A stretch of DNA of 64,000 nt, from assembly GCA_008692225.1 (NCBI GenBank), contig VICG01000014.1, positions 1,923,001-1,987,000 of the forward strand, written 5' to 3'. Both the position numbers and the translations under genes were made by a program. Positions 53,353 through 64,000 of the stretch are shown piece after piece. Every line of letters begins with the position of its first letter. The first letter of the stretch is position 1. Under the pieces are notes generated by a model. The model was given only the letters and a program-made list of their open reading frames with translations. It had not been told where the DNA came from and made no database searches. Origin of the DNA: Monilinia fructicola. Lineage: Eukaryota > Ascomycota > Leotiomycetes > Helotiales > Sclerotiniaceae.

Positions 53353-54119
53353 TATATTACATATAACGTAGTATTAAGGTTAACATAACCATCACCTAAG
53401 CCACATAACTTACGTACTAAGCCACCAGGAAAACAAAGTGGGGGCGTTCCAAACCACGTTTTCCATTGATAAATCCATTGATAAAGGTTGAAAGCCAAAC
53501 AGATTGATGTCTCCACATGACTTACATCTACCTACTCCGGACCGAGACTCGGATAACACTTCTCAATACATCCATATTCCAGTTCTCTCAGATCACATCA
53601 ATGAGGAAGGGCCAAATACCAAAAGATTGCTGGTATCGACTTCGACAACTGAAAGCACGATATACTTTATGCGGAACCATCATACGAGAAATACTACAGC
53701 GCATAATCACCGTATGTGGAAGGAGGAATTCAACTAAACCGAACATAATTTCGAGGCCACTCGACAGGTTTAGAGTAGTTGGACAGTTAGACCCGTTAGA
53801 CACATTCACATTCAATCGAAGAAGCAATAACATCTATTAGCTCCACCTAGATATAGTTCTAGTCCACTTGGAAAAAGAAACGAAACCCTTGTAAGTTGCT
53901 AGGGACTCGCCGATTTTTGGTAGCATAAAATGAGCAGTACGCAAATAGGACTCAAGATGGCGAAATTCTATTTCACCATCCTGATTTAGCAGCTCCAGCA
54001 TTTACCTCGACATCTTTAAGGTTTGAAGGTAGGGCCGGACTACCTAGATGCGCAGTAGAAGGATATACGTCAAGAGAAACATGTATCAACTGGACTCGTG
54101 GACGTTATCCGAGATGCTA

Positions 54120-54430
54120 TGGAACGGCCACTCACCCAGCTGGTATGAAATACAAATAAGAACAGAATATTTGTTATATGTTTGTGACTTATACAGCTAT
54201 CCCCCACCGCACCGAGAGAGTATCAAATATAACCAAAGACAGAACATTTGCTATATGGCTGTGAACTTTGATACATGTTCCAACCAGACGTAAGGATATT
54301 ACCATTCAAGTTGTCAAGGAAGAAGCTTGCATCGCACCCACTAGCCACCGAACTGATATCAAGTTTAACCTTAAAAAAGTATAAAATGTTTGCCATATGG
54401 CTGTGGACTTATGCAGGTACAGTTCCAGCA
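54120..54430 (+). repeat. Three degenerate repeats with shared intron-like core
   Basis: Related segments at about 54130-54205, 54210-54285 and 54340-54428. Each has a TATCAA/TATGAA box, an A-rich stretch, then a block like TTTGCCATATGGCTGTGGAC and a terminal ATACAGC/CAGGTACAG-like end. The similarity is by eye and includes many transitions. Unit spacing is about 80 and then about 140 bp. Confidence 0.45.
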
Positions 54431-55797
54431 CATGGCTACGACTAGTGATCGTATCGGCGGGTCTGGCGCTGAAATATTCCTTCCTATTCTCCCTCCTAGG
54501 CAAGAGGTTGAATTCAAAATTGAAGGATGAACTGTTTCCCATATGCATTGCATACCTATTTTGTTCTCTTTCGCTTCATTCTTCTGAGCCGGCGAGGCAG
54601 GTCGATTTGGTTTAAGTAATAGTTAGTCTTTTAAGGAAGTTACATAAAAAATATTACTTGTATAATGGATCATGGATCTATCTTCATCTGACGATTGGTA
54701 ACTATCTTGGAAGCTTATCAATGCTTTCTAAGTCAGGGTAGGTAGGTCTCATTCCCATCGGTCCGGTAGAAGATTGATAAGATGAACTTTGGGGATCTAT
54801 ATCGAATAAGAACTCGAGGCTCCACATTTGTTCCCACCTCGTCAGTGCCATGCATGAAATTGAATTTTTTATTGTTCCGAACTTCACCAAATACTTGGCA
54901 CCAGCTTTTTGAATGGTTTTGTCCATTGAGATTTGAGAGCGCCCTTTCACCGAAGGTTCCTCCCTCGCTTATTTCTCATGTTGTCATACTCCTTACTCTA
55001 CAAAAGCGCCGTCGACAAAGTACCGGATCTAGTACCGGTAGAAAGTATGAACTTAGAACCACAAACTAGACATGTCAAACTATAAATCAGAAATACTTAT
55101 CGTACTGGTTATCCAATATATACATGAAGTTTGGAAACTCCACTAGATCAGACTTCCATATCAATCCATATTTTCTTCATCTAAGCCATTGCATTGGTTC
55201 CTGTCAAGGTTTAATCGATGTTTCTATTTGGATACCTTCTCACGACATGAGCAGGAATTGATCGGACCGTCCCGCCGGACTTTGTTTGAAGCCCGATCAG
55301 ACGGCATTTAATCGGTAGTGATAAGAGGATGAGCATAGACAGGACCCTGGTTTCATTCTTTATTATTTCGGTACTATTATTCTGGGTACGAAGTCTTGTC
55401 GACGTCACAACCAAACGATTGCAGTTTGAAGTTCAAACCCAGAGATATTATGGACCCATTCTTCTTAGTATTTCAAGTGAAATTCCAGAAGCGCAAATTC
55501 GACCAAGGCGAGCAACCTTGACTCTTGGCAAATTTCCATAGTTTGTCCCATACGGAAGGTCCTGGTAGAGTTATGAGGAACTTACTCAAGTTGTCAAATG
55601 ATTCCGATTGTTTTCTATGCTCCACTTTGATGCTCGAATTGGGGGTGTGGGAAGCTCTGGACCAGGCTGAGAGCCGTCAATGAAACAGAGGACAATGAAG
55701 TTATAAATTCATGTATGATTCCTGTGAATTTCCAACTCATCACAACATTCTTTCGTTCTTCAGCCACTTCGCTATTTCTCCAATCACGCCTAACACA

Positions 55798-57618
55798 ATG
55801 ATTTATCGTCTACTTCCTGCTTTTGCTCTGGCATCCGTGATTGCTGCTAGCCCGGACACCAAGATAGCCTATGACTATGTTATCATTGGTGCTGGAACAA
55901 GTGGTCTTGTCATTGCAAACCGTCTATCTGAGTTGAATGTCACTGTTGCCGTCATTGAAGCCGGCGATTATGTTTTCAACAACACCGATGTGACCAACCC
56001 ATCTGGTTATGGATTGGCTTTTGGATCCGCCATCGATTGGGCATATCAGACAACCAGTCAAGCCTATGCCGGAGACAAGGTTCAGACCTTGAGAGCTGGT
56101 AAAGCTATTGGAGGAACTAGCACAATCAATGGTATGCTCTCTTATCACCAACTATATTTATAATATCTAACGCAGCCAGGAATGGCGTATACCCGAGCTG
56201 AGGATGTCCAAATTGATGTTTGGTCATCCCTTGGAAATGACGGATGGGACTGGGAAACTCTTCTTCCATACTACAAGAAGTCTCAATCACTTGAGAAACC
56301 TACAGCCGATCAAGCTGGAGCAGGTGCAACATACGATCCCTCCGTAAATGGATTTGAAGGACCATTGAAGGTTGGCTGGGTTAACAACTTAAACACTGGT
56401 GATTTTCACACCGTACTGAACGATACCTATGCTGCCCTTGGCGTTGCTTGGGATAAGGATGTTAATGATGGTACAATGGTCGGCTACAATCGATATCCTT
56501 CTACGTACGACAAGACCTTGAATGTTCGCCACGATGCTGGACGAGCATACTATTATCCGATTGCTGACCGCACAAACCTTCACGTTTACCCAAATTCCAC
56601 CGCTCAGCGGCTCACTTGGAAATCTGGTGCCGATACTCCTACTGCAGAGGGTGTCGAGGTTATTACCAGCGGCTCAAGTGACTCCTACATTATTTCAGCA
56701 AATTCTGAAGTCATCATCTCAGCTGGTGCTCTAGCGTCACCTGCTATTCTCGAATACTCAGGTGTTGGAAACCCCACAATCTTGGACAAGTACAACATTC
56801 CAGTTGTCGTTGATCTCCCAACCGTCGGAGAGAACCTTCAGGATCAAACCAACACCGGTCTTGCATTCCAAAACACTGGACTTACCACATTTACTGGTGG
56901 TGCAAATTTCGTAGGTTACCCTACAGCTGCAGACGTTTTTGGTTCTGAATACCAAAACGTCTCAGCTAAGATTCTTGAAGCTCTTCCCGAATATGCTGCT
57001 CAAACCGCAGCTGCTTCTGGTAATGTCACCAAGGCTGCCGATTTGTTGAAGTTCTTCAAGCTCCAATACGAACTCATCTTTTCGGAGACTCACCCAGTTC
57101 CTGTTGCAGAGATTCTCGTCAACCCATCATCAACAGCTTTCACTTCGGAATACTGGGCTTTGTTGCCATTTGCTAGGGGAAATGTACACATCACATCCTC
57201 CGGTCCAAGTTCTCCTGTAGCAATCAACCCAAACTACTTCAAATTTGACTGGGATATTACCTCGCAAGTTGCCGTCGCCAAGTTTATCCGTTCCCTTTAC
57301 GCTACCGCTCCATTGTCGACTCTCGTCGGTTCAGAGACCAAGCCAGGTTTGAATACGATTGCTGCTGATGCCACGGACGCTGAATGGTTCGAATGGGTTA
57401 AGACCGCTTACCGTTCCAACTTCCACCCAGTAGCTACCGCTGCTATGTTGCCAAAAGAGAATGGAGGTGTCGTTGACTCCAAGCTCAAGGTTTATGGAAC
57501 TGCCAATGTCAGAGTTGTTGATGCCAGTATCTTGCCATTGCAAGTCTGTGGCCATTTGACCAGTACTTTGTATGCTGTAGCTGAGAGAGCTGCTGATTTG
57601 ATTAAGGCGGATATCTAA
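55798..57618 (+). CDS. Secreted GMC oxidoreductase, glucose-oxidase-like
   Basis: FAD-dependent GMC-family oxidase or dehydrogenase, expected outside the cell, where such enzymes make hydrogen peroxide or reduce quinones. Exons 55798-56131 and 56180-57618 (48-nt intron, GTATGC..CCAG) give 590 aa. A signal peptide covers about residues 1-18. The FAD-binding motif is YVIIGAGTSGLVIANRL with the following VIEAG. GMC signature 1 spans RAGKAIGGTSTINGMAYTRA and the second signature is SAGALASPAILEYSGVG. The catalytic pair is His527 (FHPVATAAML) and His570 (CGHLTSTLYA), 43 residues apart, the same spacing and His/His pair as in Aspergillus glucose oxidase. Several N-glycosylation sites are present. 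I begin at MIYRLLPAF since the 29 codons before it lack a signal peptide. Substrate (glucose versus other alcohols) is inferred, not shown. The reading is clean. Confidence 0.92.
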
Positions 57619-58240
57619 TCGAGGGTTTGTGGAAAAGAGTAAGAGTGATAATATTCGTTCGAGGTCACATAGCTTTTAAGCATTACTGGAGTTGGCCAGA
57701 TTATTAGGTGGGATATTCTTTGTATATAGCTTACTTTGAAGAGTTGAATTTTAGTTTATTGATTTGTTGCATGCTGCTGTATCCATTGCCTTCTGTATAT
57801 ATTTTGGTGATGAAGTACTTACCCTAATACTAGGGCTTCACGCAGCTTGCGACTGCTTCTTTCAATTAGCCCTTCCAATCCCTCAAAGACTACACAGGTA
57901 AGCGCTAGTGACAGTGGTTTTCCTTGAACAATGAACAGCTAACAATGAACAGTGAACAGTGCTAGGACATCTATCTCCTTGAAAGAAGACCAGCGTGGAA
58001 ATGACAAGTGAATGAATGAAAATGGCAACATATCTGTTCGGACAATAGAAACAATGTAGAAACAACATCATGACGATAGGTATATTCACCTGCGTCTCGC
58101 ATTCAAAAATGAGAAGATACTTTTCTTACTATTCACAGATATTCAGAATATTCAAAACATCCAAAAGATCGAGAAGATTCCGAAGAATCCAGAACATTCA
58201 AACCAAACAAGACACCGAAGACACTTCAATCACCATCAAC
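57619..58240. other. Intergenic region, nothing recognised
   Basis: 3' flank of the GMC gene and promoter/leader of the small Cys-rich gene. It has AACAGTGAACAATGAACAGTG repeats on one strand (57927-57960) and an AGAAGATTC-rich leader at 58160-58200. Confidence 0.6.
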
Positions 58241-58468
58241 ATGCCGTCATCGGGCTCTTCATCTTCCTCGGACTCGGGCAAAGAGAAATGCGACGTTTGT
58301 TTCTACGAGGTTGTCAAGTGTTGCGCCTGTGGTCAATTCGAGACCCGATGGGTTGGGGTTCCCTGCACCCGATGCTACAATGGAGAAACAGTAGCTACGA
58401 GCCTTGACAATGACCCGATATGGATCGATTTGTGCGAAGCTTGCACATATGATGCTAGACGACGATAA
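58241..58468 (+). CDS. Small cysteine-rich protein, probable zinc binder
   Basis: A 75-aa protein with a Ser-rich start (PSSGSSSSSDSGKEK) and then CDVC, CCAC, CTRC and CEAC, that is, four CxxC-like pairs in 50 residues, which suggests one or two zinc sites. It ends DARRR. There is no signal peptide, so it is probably intracellular. I choose the ATG at 58241; the open frame continues upstream through Arg/Lys/Ile-rich codons that look like leader sequence. It is the last gene before the AT-rich block. Similar tiny CxxC proteins occur in many ascomycetes, but no function is known to me. Confidence 0.55.
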   Translation: MPSSGSSSSSDSGKEKCDVCFYEVVKCCACGQFETRWVGVPCTRCYNGETVATSLDNDPIWIDLCEACTYDARRR

Positions 58469-59412
58469 TACAACTCTGCTTCTCTCCTTTGCTTTTCAGC
58501 TTGGTATTCTCTAGGTTAGATGTCCGTGGTAAGTATCTAGTTTGTAGATGTTTTTTCTAAAACGCCAAAACACCAAAACACCAAAAAAACAGCCGTTTTT
58601 CTTTCGGTTCGATCTTGGCAAGTATCTAATCAGGAAATGCTTCATTAACAAAACTCCCTAAAATCCTTTCCTTATTAAGTTATAGATAAATGATAAGTTG
58701 ATATAAGTAATTCCTAAAACACAAAATCAAATAAAAACAATTTTTTCCTTTTTAAGTATATTTGACCTCGTCCTAAATGAATATTAAATGTAATTAAAAA
58801 CATATAACTTCTTTTTTGAATTCTCTTAATAATTTATAAAAAAGCTTATTTTGATTATCTTTTTAAACTTAAGAACTAATTTATACTAAAATAATTATAA
58901 TTCCTCTACTATATAATGATTTACTCTATGTTTTACTCCTAACCTCCTTTTTAATTACCTTAATATAGTTACTAAGACTCTATTACATAAGGTTATTAAC
59001 TTTGATTAAAGTAATAAGAGTTGCGGCTATAACTTATTATATACTTTAAGTAATAAGTTATATATACAATTCTTAAATTTTTATACTTAATTTCCGTTTT
59101 CTATTTTTTATAAACTGATAAATATAAAATTTATCTAATATTTTATAAAAAGTTACTAGAAAATAATTCAAAGTTATTTTTTATATATATTAAATATAAA
59201 TCTTATATTTAGATTCTTTATTTTTAATAATTTCTAATATAATCTTTTTTTAGACATTGAGAATTTATATTTTTTGCTTCTTTTTAATAATAATCTTATA
59301 ACGTTTTTAATAAATTTAAAAGGCCTTTTATACTTTGTAATTTAAGCTTTCATATCAGATAGATTTTTTAATATTAATAATTAATTAATTTTGTAATAAT
59401 CGATTATATGTT

Positions 59413-60223
59413 TTAAAAGTACTCGGGCGGGTTTTAAAAGAGGCATACGCAAAAATATAACTTATAATTATTCAACGTAACCTTAATATAATTTTATAAG
59501 ATTTATAAGTATTATAGATTTAATATTTCTATATTTACTATAAAAATTTTGTATTATAAAACCCAATATTAAATGAATAATAGTATAATAAAATGTATAA
59601 ATATTGAAAATTTAATAAAAAATTAGATATTTATATTAATATTAAATAGTTTAATAAATATTATAGTTAAATTTATAAAACTTTGTTTAATAATTAAAAA
59701 AAAAGTTAAATTTTATATATCTTATTTTATGATTTTAATATCTTTATTAATATTCAAAATATATATTAATAAAATTAGAAATATAGGAAAATTTACAAGT
59801 TTTAAAGGGGTAAACTCGCTTATTTAGATTATATAAACATATTTTTTTATTAAAAATTTGAATTTTCTATTTTTTTATATTAATATATATATTGATATAA
59901 TAAATAATATTAAATTCTAAAAACACTTAATAAAACTTCAAAGCTTGTATTATTTTTCTATAATTTTAATTTTTAATATTTATATATTCTTGAATTTAAA
60001 ATTAATAAATTAATAAATTCCAGAATTTTCTAAAATCATTAACTTTATAATATTAGTATTCTTTTAAAATAATTTTTATAATACAAAAACTTCATAGGAA
60101 GATCTTAAAATACTAAATCTAATATATATATAAATTATATTAAATTATATCAAGATTTCGTTAAATAATTATAAGTTTTATATTCGCCTATGCCTCTTTT
60201 AAAACGCGCCGGAGTATTTTAAC
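59413..60223. mobile_element. Decayed TIR element
   Basis: The left end (TACTCGGGCGGGTTTTAAAA, then GAGGCATACGC) matches the reverse complement of the right end (TACTCCGGCGCGTTTTAAAA, then GAGGCATAGGCG) over roughly 75 bp. TTAA lies just outside or at each edge. The interior is AT-only with no open frame. Confidence 0.75.
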
Positions 60224-60261
60224 TATATTAAAAGTATAGATTATTTTACGTATTTTAAAAA

Positions 60262-60910
60262 ATATTTTAATTCTATTAGTTTTAGGTTTTGAAGAATAAA
60301 TCCTTTTTATATTATAAGCTTTCTAAAGTATTTTTTATTAAAAAATACGATATATTTCTCTTATATTATAAAAAATCGAATTAATTACTTTTATACTATA
60401 AAAATCGAAGTTGTTTTTACTACAATGCTATTATAATAGAATTTATTTGAAAAGTATAGAATCTAAAAGTTCATAATAGAATCTATATTAACAAATTAAT
60501 TATATTATTTTAAAGGATTGGAATGGAATAGCTGAAATAGAAGGGCTGAAATGGAATGGCCAGAATGGAAGGGTCGGAATGGAATGGCCAGAATGGAAGG
60601 GTCGAAATGAAATGGCCGAATTGATCAGAATAATTAAGCTCCGAACGTAGGACAGAACTTGAAAATCGAAGCTTTTTTGCTTACTAATAATAAACCAATG
60701 AAAATACTAGATTTTGAAAATTGATAATTCAATATTTTAGATTCAATATTTTTTAAATAGAATCTAAATTAGTATTATAGTAAAATAAGTTCGATTTTTA
60801 TAGTATGAGAATAATTATTTCGATCTTTTATGGTATGATAATAATTTACCGTTTAATATAATTTCTAGATTATTTTGAGATTATCTTCAATTTTACTAGT
60901 TGAACCTAAA
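60262..60910. mobile_element. Foldback-like element with GGAATGG tandem core
   Basis: Arms at about 60370-60460 and 60720-60830 are imperfect inverted copies (shared TACTATAAAAATCGAA, then TTTTTACTA/TTTTACTATA). They flank a GC-richer centre at 60515-60630 made of degenerate 28-bp units (GAATGGAATGGCCA plus GAATGGAAGGGTCG). Confidence 0.5.
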
Positions 60911-60945
60911 AGTATTTGCAAATCTTAAATCCCTTTAAATTATTA

Positions 60946-62054
60946 GAAGGTTCCACGGGCCAACTGAACACATTGGCCAACTGAACAGTCTAATCTAATT
61001 GGATCACCGCTTTTCAATCGTAATCCTCTATTTTCATTATTATATTTGATATTAAATTTAAATATAGTAACTTTATTTATTAAATAATTTTATATTAATC
61101 TTTATATACTAATTAATAAATCTTATTAATTTTTATAAGTATATTATACAGATTATATTAATAATTCTTTCCTAATAATAATAAAAACTCTTTTAAGAAT
61201 TTATTATATATTTATTTATAATAAATAAATTCTATAAGATTATATTAAGATCTTTTAATTAAAAATAAAAATAAAAAATATTTCTATATATATAAAATAT
61301 ATAAAGATTTAAAAGCCTTGAGTTATATAGAATTCTTAATAAATATAAAAATCTTATAAATTATCTTTTTTTTAATATTATATATTTACTAATATAATGA
61401 TTTTTATAATATAATAATTTTAATAATAAACTTAACTATTATTTATATTATATATTAAAAGAATTATAAAAATAATTTTAAAAATTATAATATTAATTAT
61501 ATTTTTAAAATTATAAATATCGTTTATTTTATAATATTCTATTAATAATATATTAAAAATAGTTATAATATTTTATTAATAATGCATTATAAAATGTTTA
61601 TAATTTTTCAAGAATCTATTTTTTTAATTTGTTTTTTAAATTAAATTATTTATTATTAATTAATAATTTTAATTTTAATTTTGAAGAATAAAACGTTTTA
61701 TATATAATAATTTATAAACTTTATAAATAATAGAAATATAAAAAGATTTAATATTTTATTTTCTTAATAGTTTGATAATATAATATTAAATTAATTAATA
61801 AAATATATTTATAAAAAGTTTACTATTATATATTATGAAAAAATTATAAATCATCTTTTAATTATTTTTAATAATTTTATTAATAAAAAGAAAGTTTATT
61901 ATATACTTATTATTATTATTATTAAAGTATATATTATAATAATAAAGTATAAGAGTTAATTATACCTTTAAGAATAAGGTATTACTAGCCTATCGACTAA
62001 AAGAATTTAGCGCGTTTAGTTGGCCAGTGTGTTCAATTGGCCCGTGGAATCTTC
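60946..62054. mobile_element. Decayed TIR transposon, TA target site
   Basis: The left end GAAGGTTCCACGGGCCAACT continues with GAACACATTGGCCAACTGAAC. It matches the reverse complement of the right end with transition differences (GAAGATTCCACGGGCCAATT, then GAACACACTGGCCAACTAAAC). TA flanks both ends (60944-60945, 62055-62056). The 1,109-bp body has no open frame. Confidence 0.82.
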
Positions 62055-64000
62055 TATAAAATCTTATAAGTTAAGATTATTTTGAAACATTAAGGAGCTA
62101 TACCCCCTAGTACCCCCGGCTTTTTAAGAAAGTATAGATTTAAGCTTAGTTTAGAATGCAGCTTGAAGTTGGTTTACCGTACTTAATAATATAAGATAAT
62201 AATAATTTATTCAATAGTAAAATAATTAAATAATATAGGTACATATAATTGAAATTGCGTGCAATATAGAATGTATATCATTTAAAATATATATAATATA
62301 GAATATATATAATAAAGAATATATATAACAAAGTATATATAGAATAGTATTATTTCGTCTTTATATAAATCAAAATACTCAAATTGCAATTTCTAGATTA
62401 ATAAAAAATATTTAAATAGATTAATTTAAAGCAATAAAAAATGTTTAGATTGCATTTCACTTTTAATATCTATTAATACTAAATCACTTTTTCTTTTAAT
62501 GATAAAGAATAATTAGCAAACTACTAATGTATATATATTATAACAAGAATTTAATGTCGGTATAGCCAATAAATAAGATAGCTTTGAACGATTTTTTAAT
62601 AGTATATATATTATATTTCAAAATTAAATCAAGATTATTTAAAAATTAAATACATCTTACAATACTTTTTTACTATTTAAATTATATAATTGTAGGGATA
62701 AAATGAAATCATAATATTATAAATAGATAACAAATTAGCTAATAAAATTAATGATAAAGATCTAATTATAAGCCTTTTATATTACTAATAGTAATTTCAG
62801 AAAGACTAAAATTCAAATTAAGGTTTTATCTAATATCGGTACAAATTAAAAAAGTAAATATATCAATATAATTTTCCGTTAGCCCTATTTAATTTGTTTT
62901 ATCCTTTATTCTCATTTAAGTATATAATTTGTAATTATATTAATATAAGTATAGGTATTAAATATATTAAAATAATCGTAAAATGACTTTAGACCAATTT
63001 GATATTGATTCAGAACATTTTGAACTATAGTACCTATATATTTTCAAATATTTAACAACTTTCAGGCCCAATACATAAAAATGAAAAACGATTTCAAAAC
63101 AGTTTACAAATTGTTTTATAATAGTTGAATATATCTTTGAAAATTGAAAATATAATTGTGATATTGTAAGATTCATTTGAAGTTATATAAAAATTAATTG
63201 AATATAATCTTGAAACTATTTTAGTATAATATTAGTATAGTAGCTCGCTAAATATCTCTAAAATAGTTTAAAATATTTTAAAATAATTTTAAATAATTTA
63301 AAAACAATTTGAAAATTGTTTTATAATATTCTTAAAACCTGTTTATTATAAAATATGATTAGTAGTCAAATTGATAAATATTATAAAAAGTTAAGCAAAT
63401 AGATCGAACCCATCGAAAAATACTTAATGGCGCAATTGAATATATTTAACACTGTATTAAAACGTTCTTAAAATGGTTTTAAGCTATTCTAATATTTTAA
63501 AGATAATATCAAGCTAATTTAAGCTAATCTTAAAATAGCTTAAATTAATAAAATATATTAATATGTTTTAAGATATCTTAAAAATAGCTTAAGATAATTT
63601 AATAATTGAAGATTATATTAAAACCGTGTTAAGATTATATTAACACCGTATTAAAATCATAATTTAATTAATTATAATTATATATAAGAATTCAAAAAAT
63701 GAATAGTTATCAAATTATTATTGGTTATTTAGCCGAATGGTTAGAATGATCTATTTAAGAAAAAAAAAATAACGAAAATAATATTATTAATAATGATTTA
63801 ATAATAATAATATTAATAATAGATTTTTTATTTTTTTTAAAAAAAAAGTGAGGAAAATCCACTTTTAAAACTTTTTATTTTTTCAAGATATATCAAAATA
63901 TCTTAACACTATCTCAAAAACGGTTAGTGAGTTATTGCGATAATGCCGATTTAATATCATTTTAAGACTAGCTTAAGATTAGCCTTAAAATGGTGTTAAC

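Larger units (their letters stand above)
49899..55797. other. Gene-poor region between TMEM135-like and GMC genes
   Basis: About 5.9 kb. It contains GGTTGGTTGGT repeats (50319-50340), an exon-like piece at 51401-51679, an acidic-coding stretch near 51760-51840, a TIR element (52604-53352) and a set of degenerate repeats (54120-54430). Many short frames on both strands lack support. The last 100 bp are the GMC promoter, with a TTATAAA element near 55699. Confidence 0.5.
58469..64000. other. AT-rich, gene-free block of decayed repeats
   Basis: From about 58650 to the window end the sequence is overwhelmingly A and T with many TA steps and no credible gene, the mark of heavily RIP-mutated repeats. 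Islands of higher GC remain at 59420-59450, 60180-60215, 60515-60660, 60950-61020, 61985-62055 and 62095-62130, and most of these are the ends of TIR elements. The last 600 bp carry many AGCTTAA/TTAAGAT near-repeats. Confidence 0.75.

Noticed and set aside
55329..55541. 70-codon plus frame with a hydrophobic start
   Set aside because: Minus-strand frames overlap it, and there are no splice or promoter signals and no recognised family.

Overview
The window is nuclear DNA of a filamentous ascomycete (Pezizomycotina). The signs are: many short GT..AG introns of about 47-80 nt; typical fungal families (PRM1, CFEM, RTA1, GMC oxidoreductase, homocitrate synthase, MFS sugar transporter); long intergenic stretches full of tri- to nonanucleotide repeats; and AT-rich islands with C-to-T-type decay that resembles repeat-induced point mutation (RIP). 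The overall look suggests a leotiomycete such as Sclerotiniaceae, but that is an inference and not proven from the sequence.

Layout. 0.6-2.1 kb: GlcNAc-6-phosphate deacetylase (minus). 3.2-7.0 kb: SMP/C2 membrane-tether protein of the tricalbin/Mug190 type (plus). 8.3-8.9 kb: Dabb (A/B barrel) protein (plus). 9.5-10.3 kb: mitochondrial Fe-S assembly protein ISA1 (minus). 11.6-13.8 kb: ARMH3/DUF1741-type protein (plus). 16.3-18.7 kb: plasma-membrane fusion protein PRM1 (plus). 19.4-21.7 kb: seven-exon sugar transporter (minus). 21.7-27.6 kb: gene-poor, with coding-like scraps. 27.6-28.8 kb: MDR-family oxidoreductase (plus). 32.4-33.3 kb: CFEM GPI-anchored protein (plus). 34.1-35.8 kb: homocitrate synthase (minus). 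36.3-37.5 kb: AT island with a 340-bp AAT microsatellite and a small inverted-repeat element. 39.8-40.9 kb: RTA1-like protein (plus). 42.7-44.4 kb: bHLH transcription factor (minus). 44.6-45.6 kb: second AT island. 48.1-49.9 kb: TMEM135-like membrane protein (plus). 49.9-55.8 kb: gene-poor, with a TIR element at 52.6-53.35 kb. 55.8-57.6 kb: glucose-oxidase-like GMC enzyme (plus). 58.24-58.47 kb: small Cys-rich protein (plus). 58.7-64 kb: a gene-free AT-rich block built from at least two decayed TIR elements plus a foldback.

The genes do not form an obvious pathway cluster. They are a mix of housekeeping functions (lysine synthesis, Fe-S assembly, lipid transfer, cell fusion) and niche functions (GlcNAc use, sugar uptake, secreted oxidase, CFEM, RTA1).

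A notable property of this copy of the sequence is that seven otherwise intact genes are each broken by single-base length differences, mostly in homopolymers: the tricalbin-like gene, Dabb, ISA1 (several breaks), ARMH3-like, PRM1, bHLH and TMEM135-like. Six other multi-exon genes read through cleanly. The lesions show no other decay, so I read them mainly as sequence/assembly errors rather than true pseudogenes.
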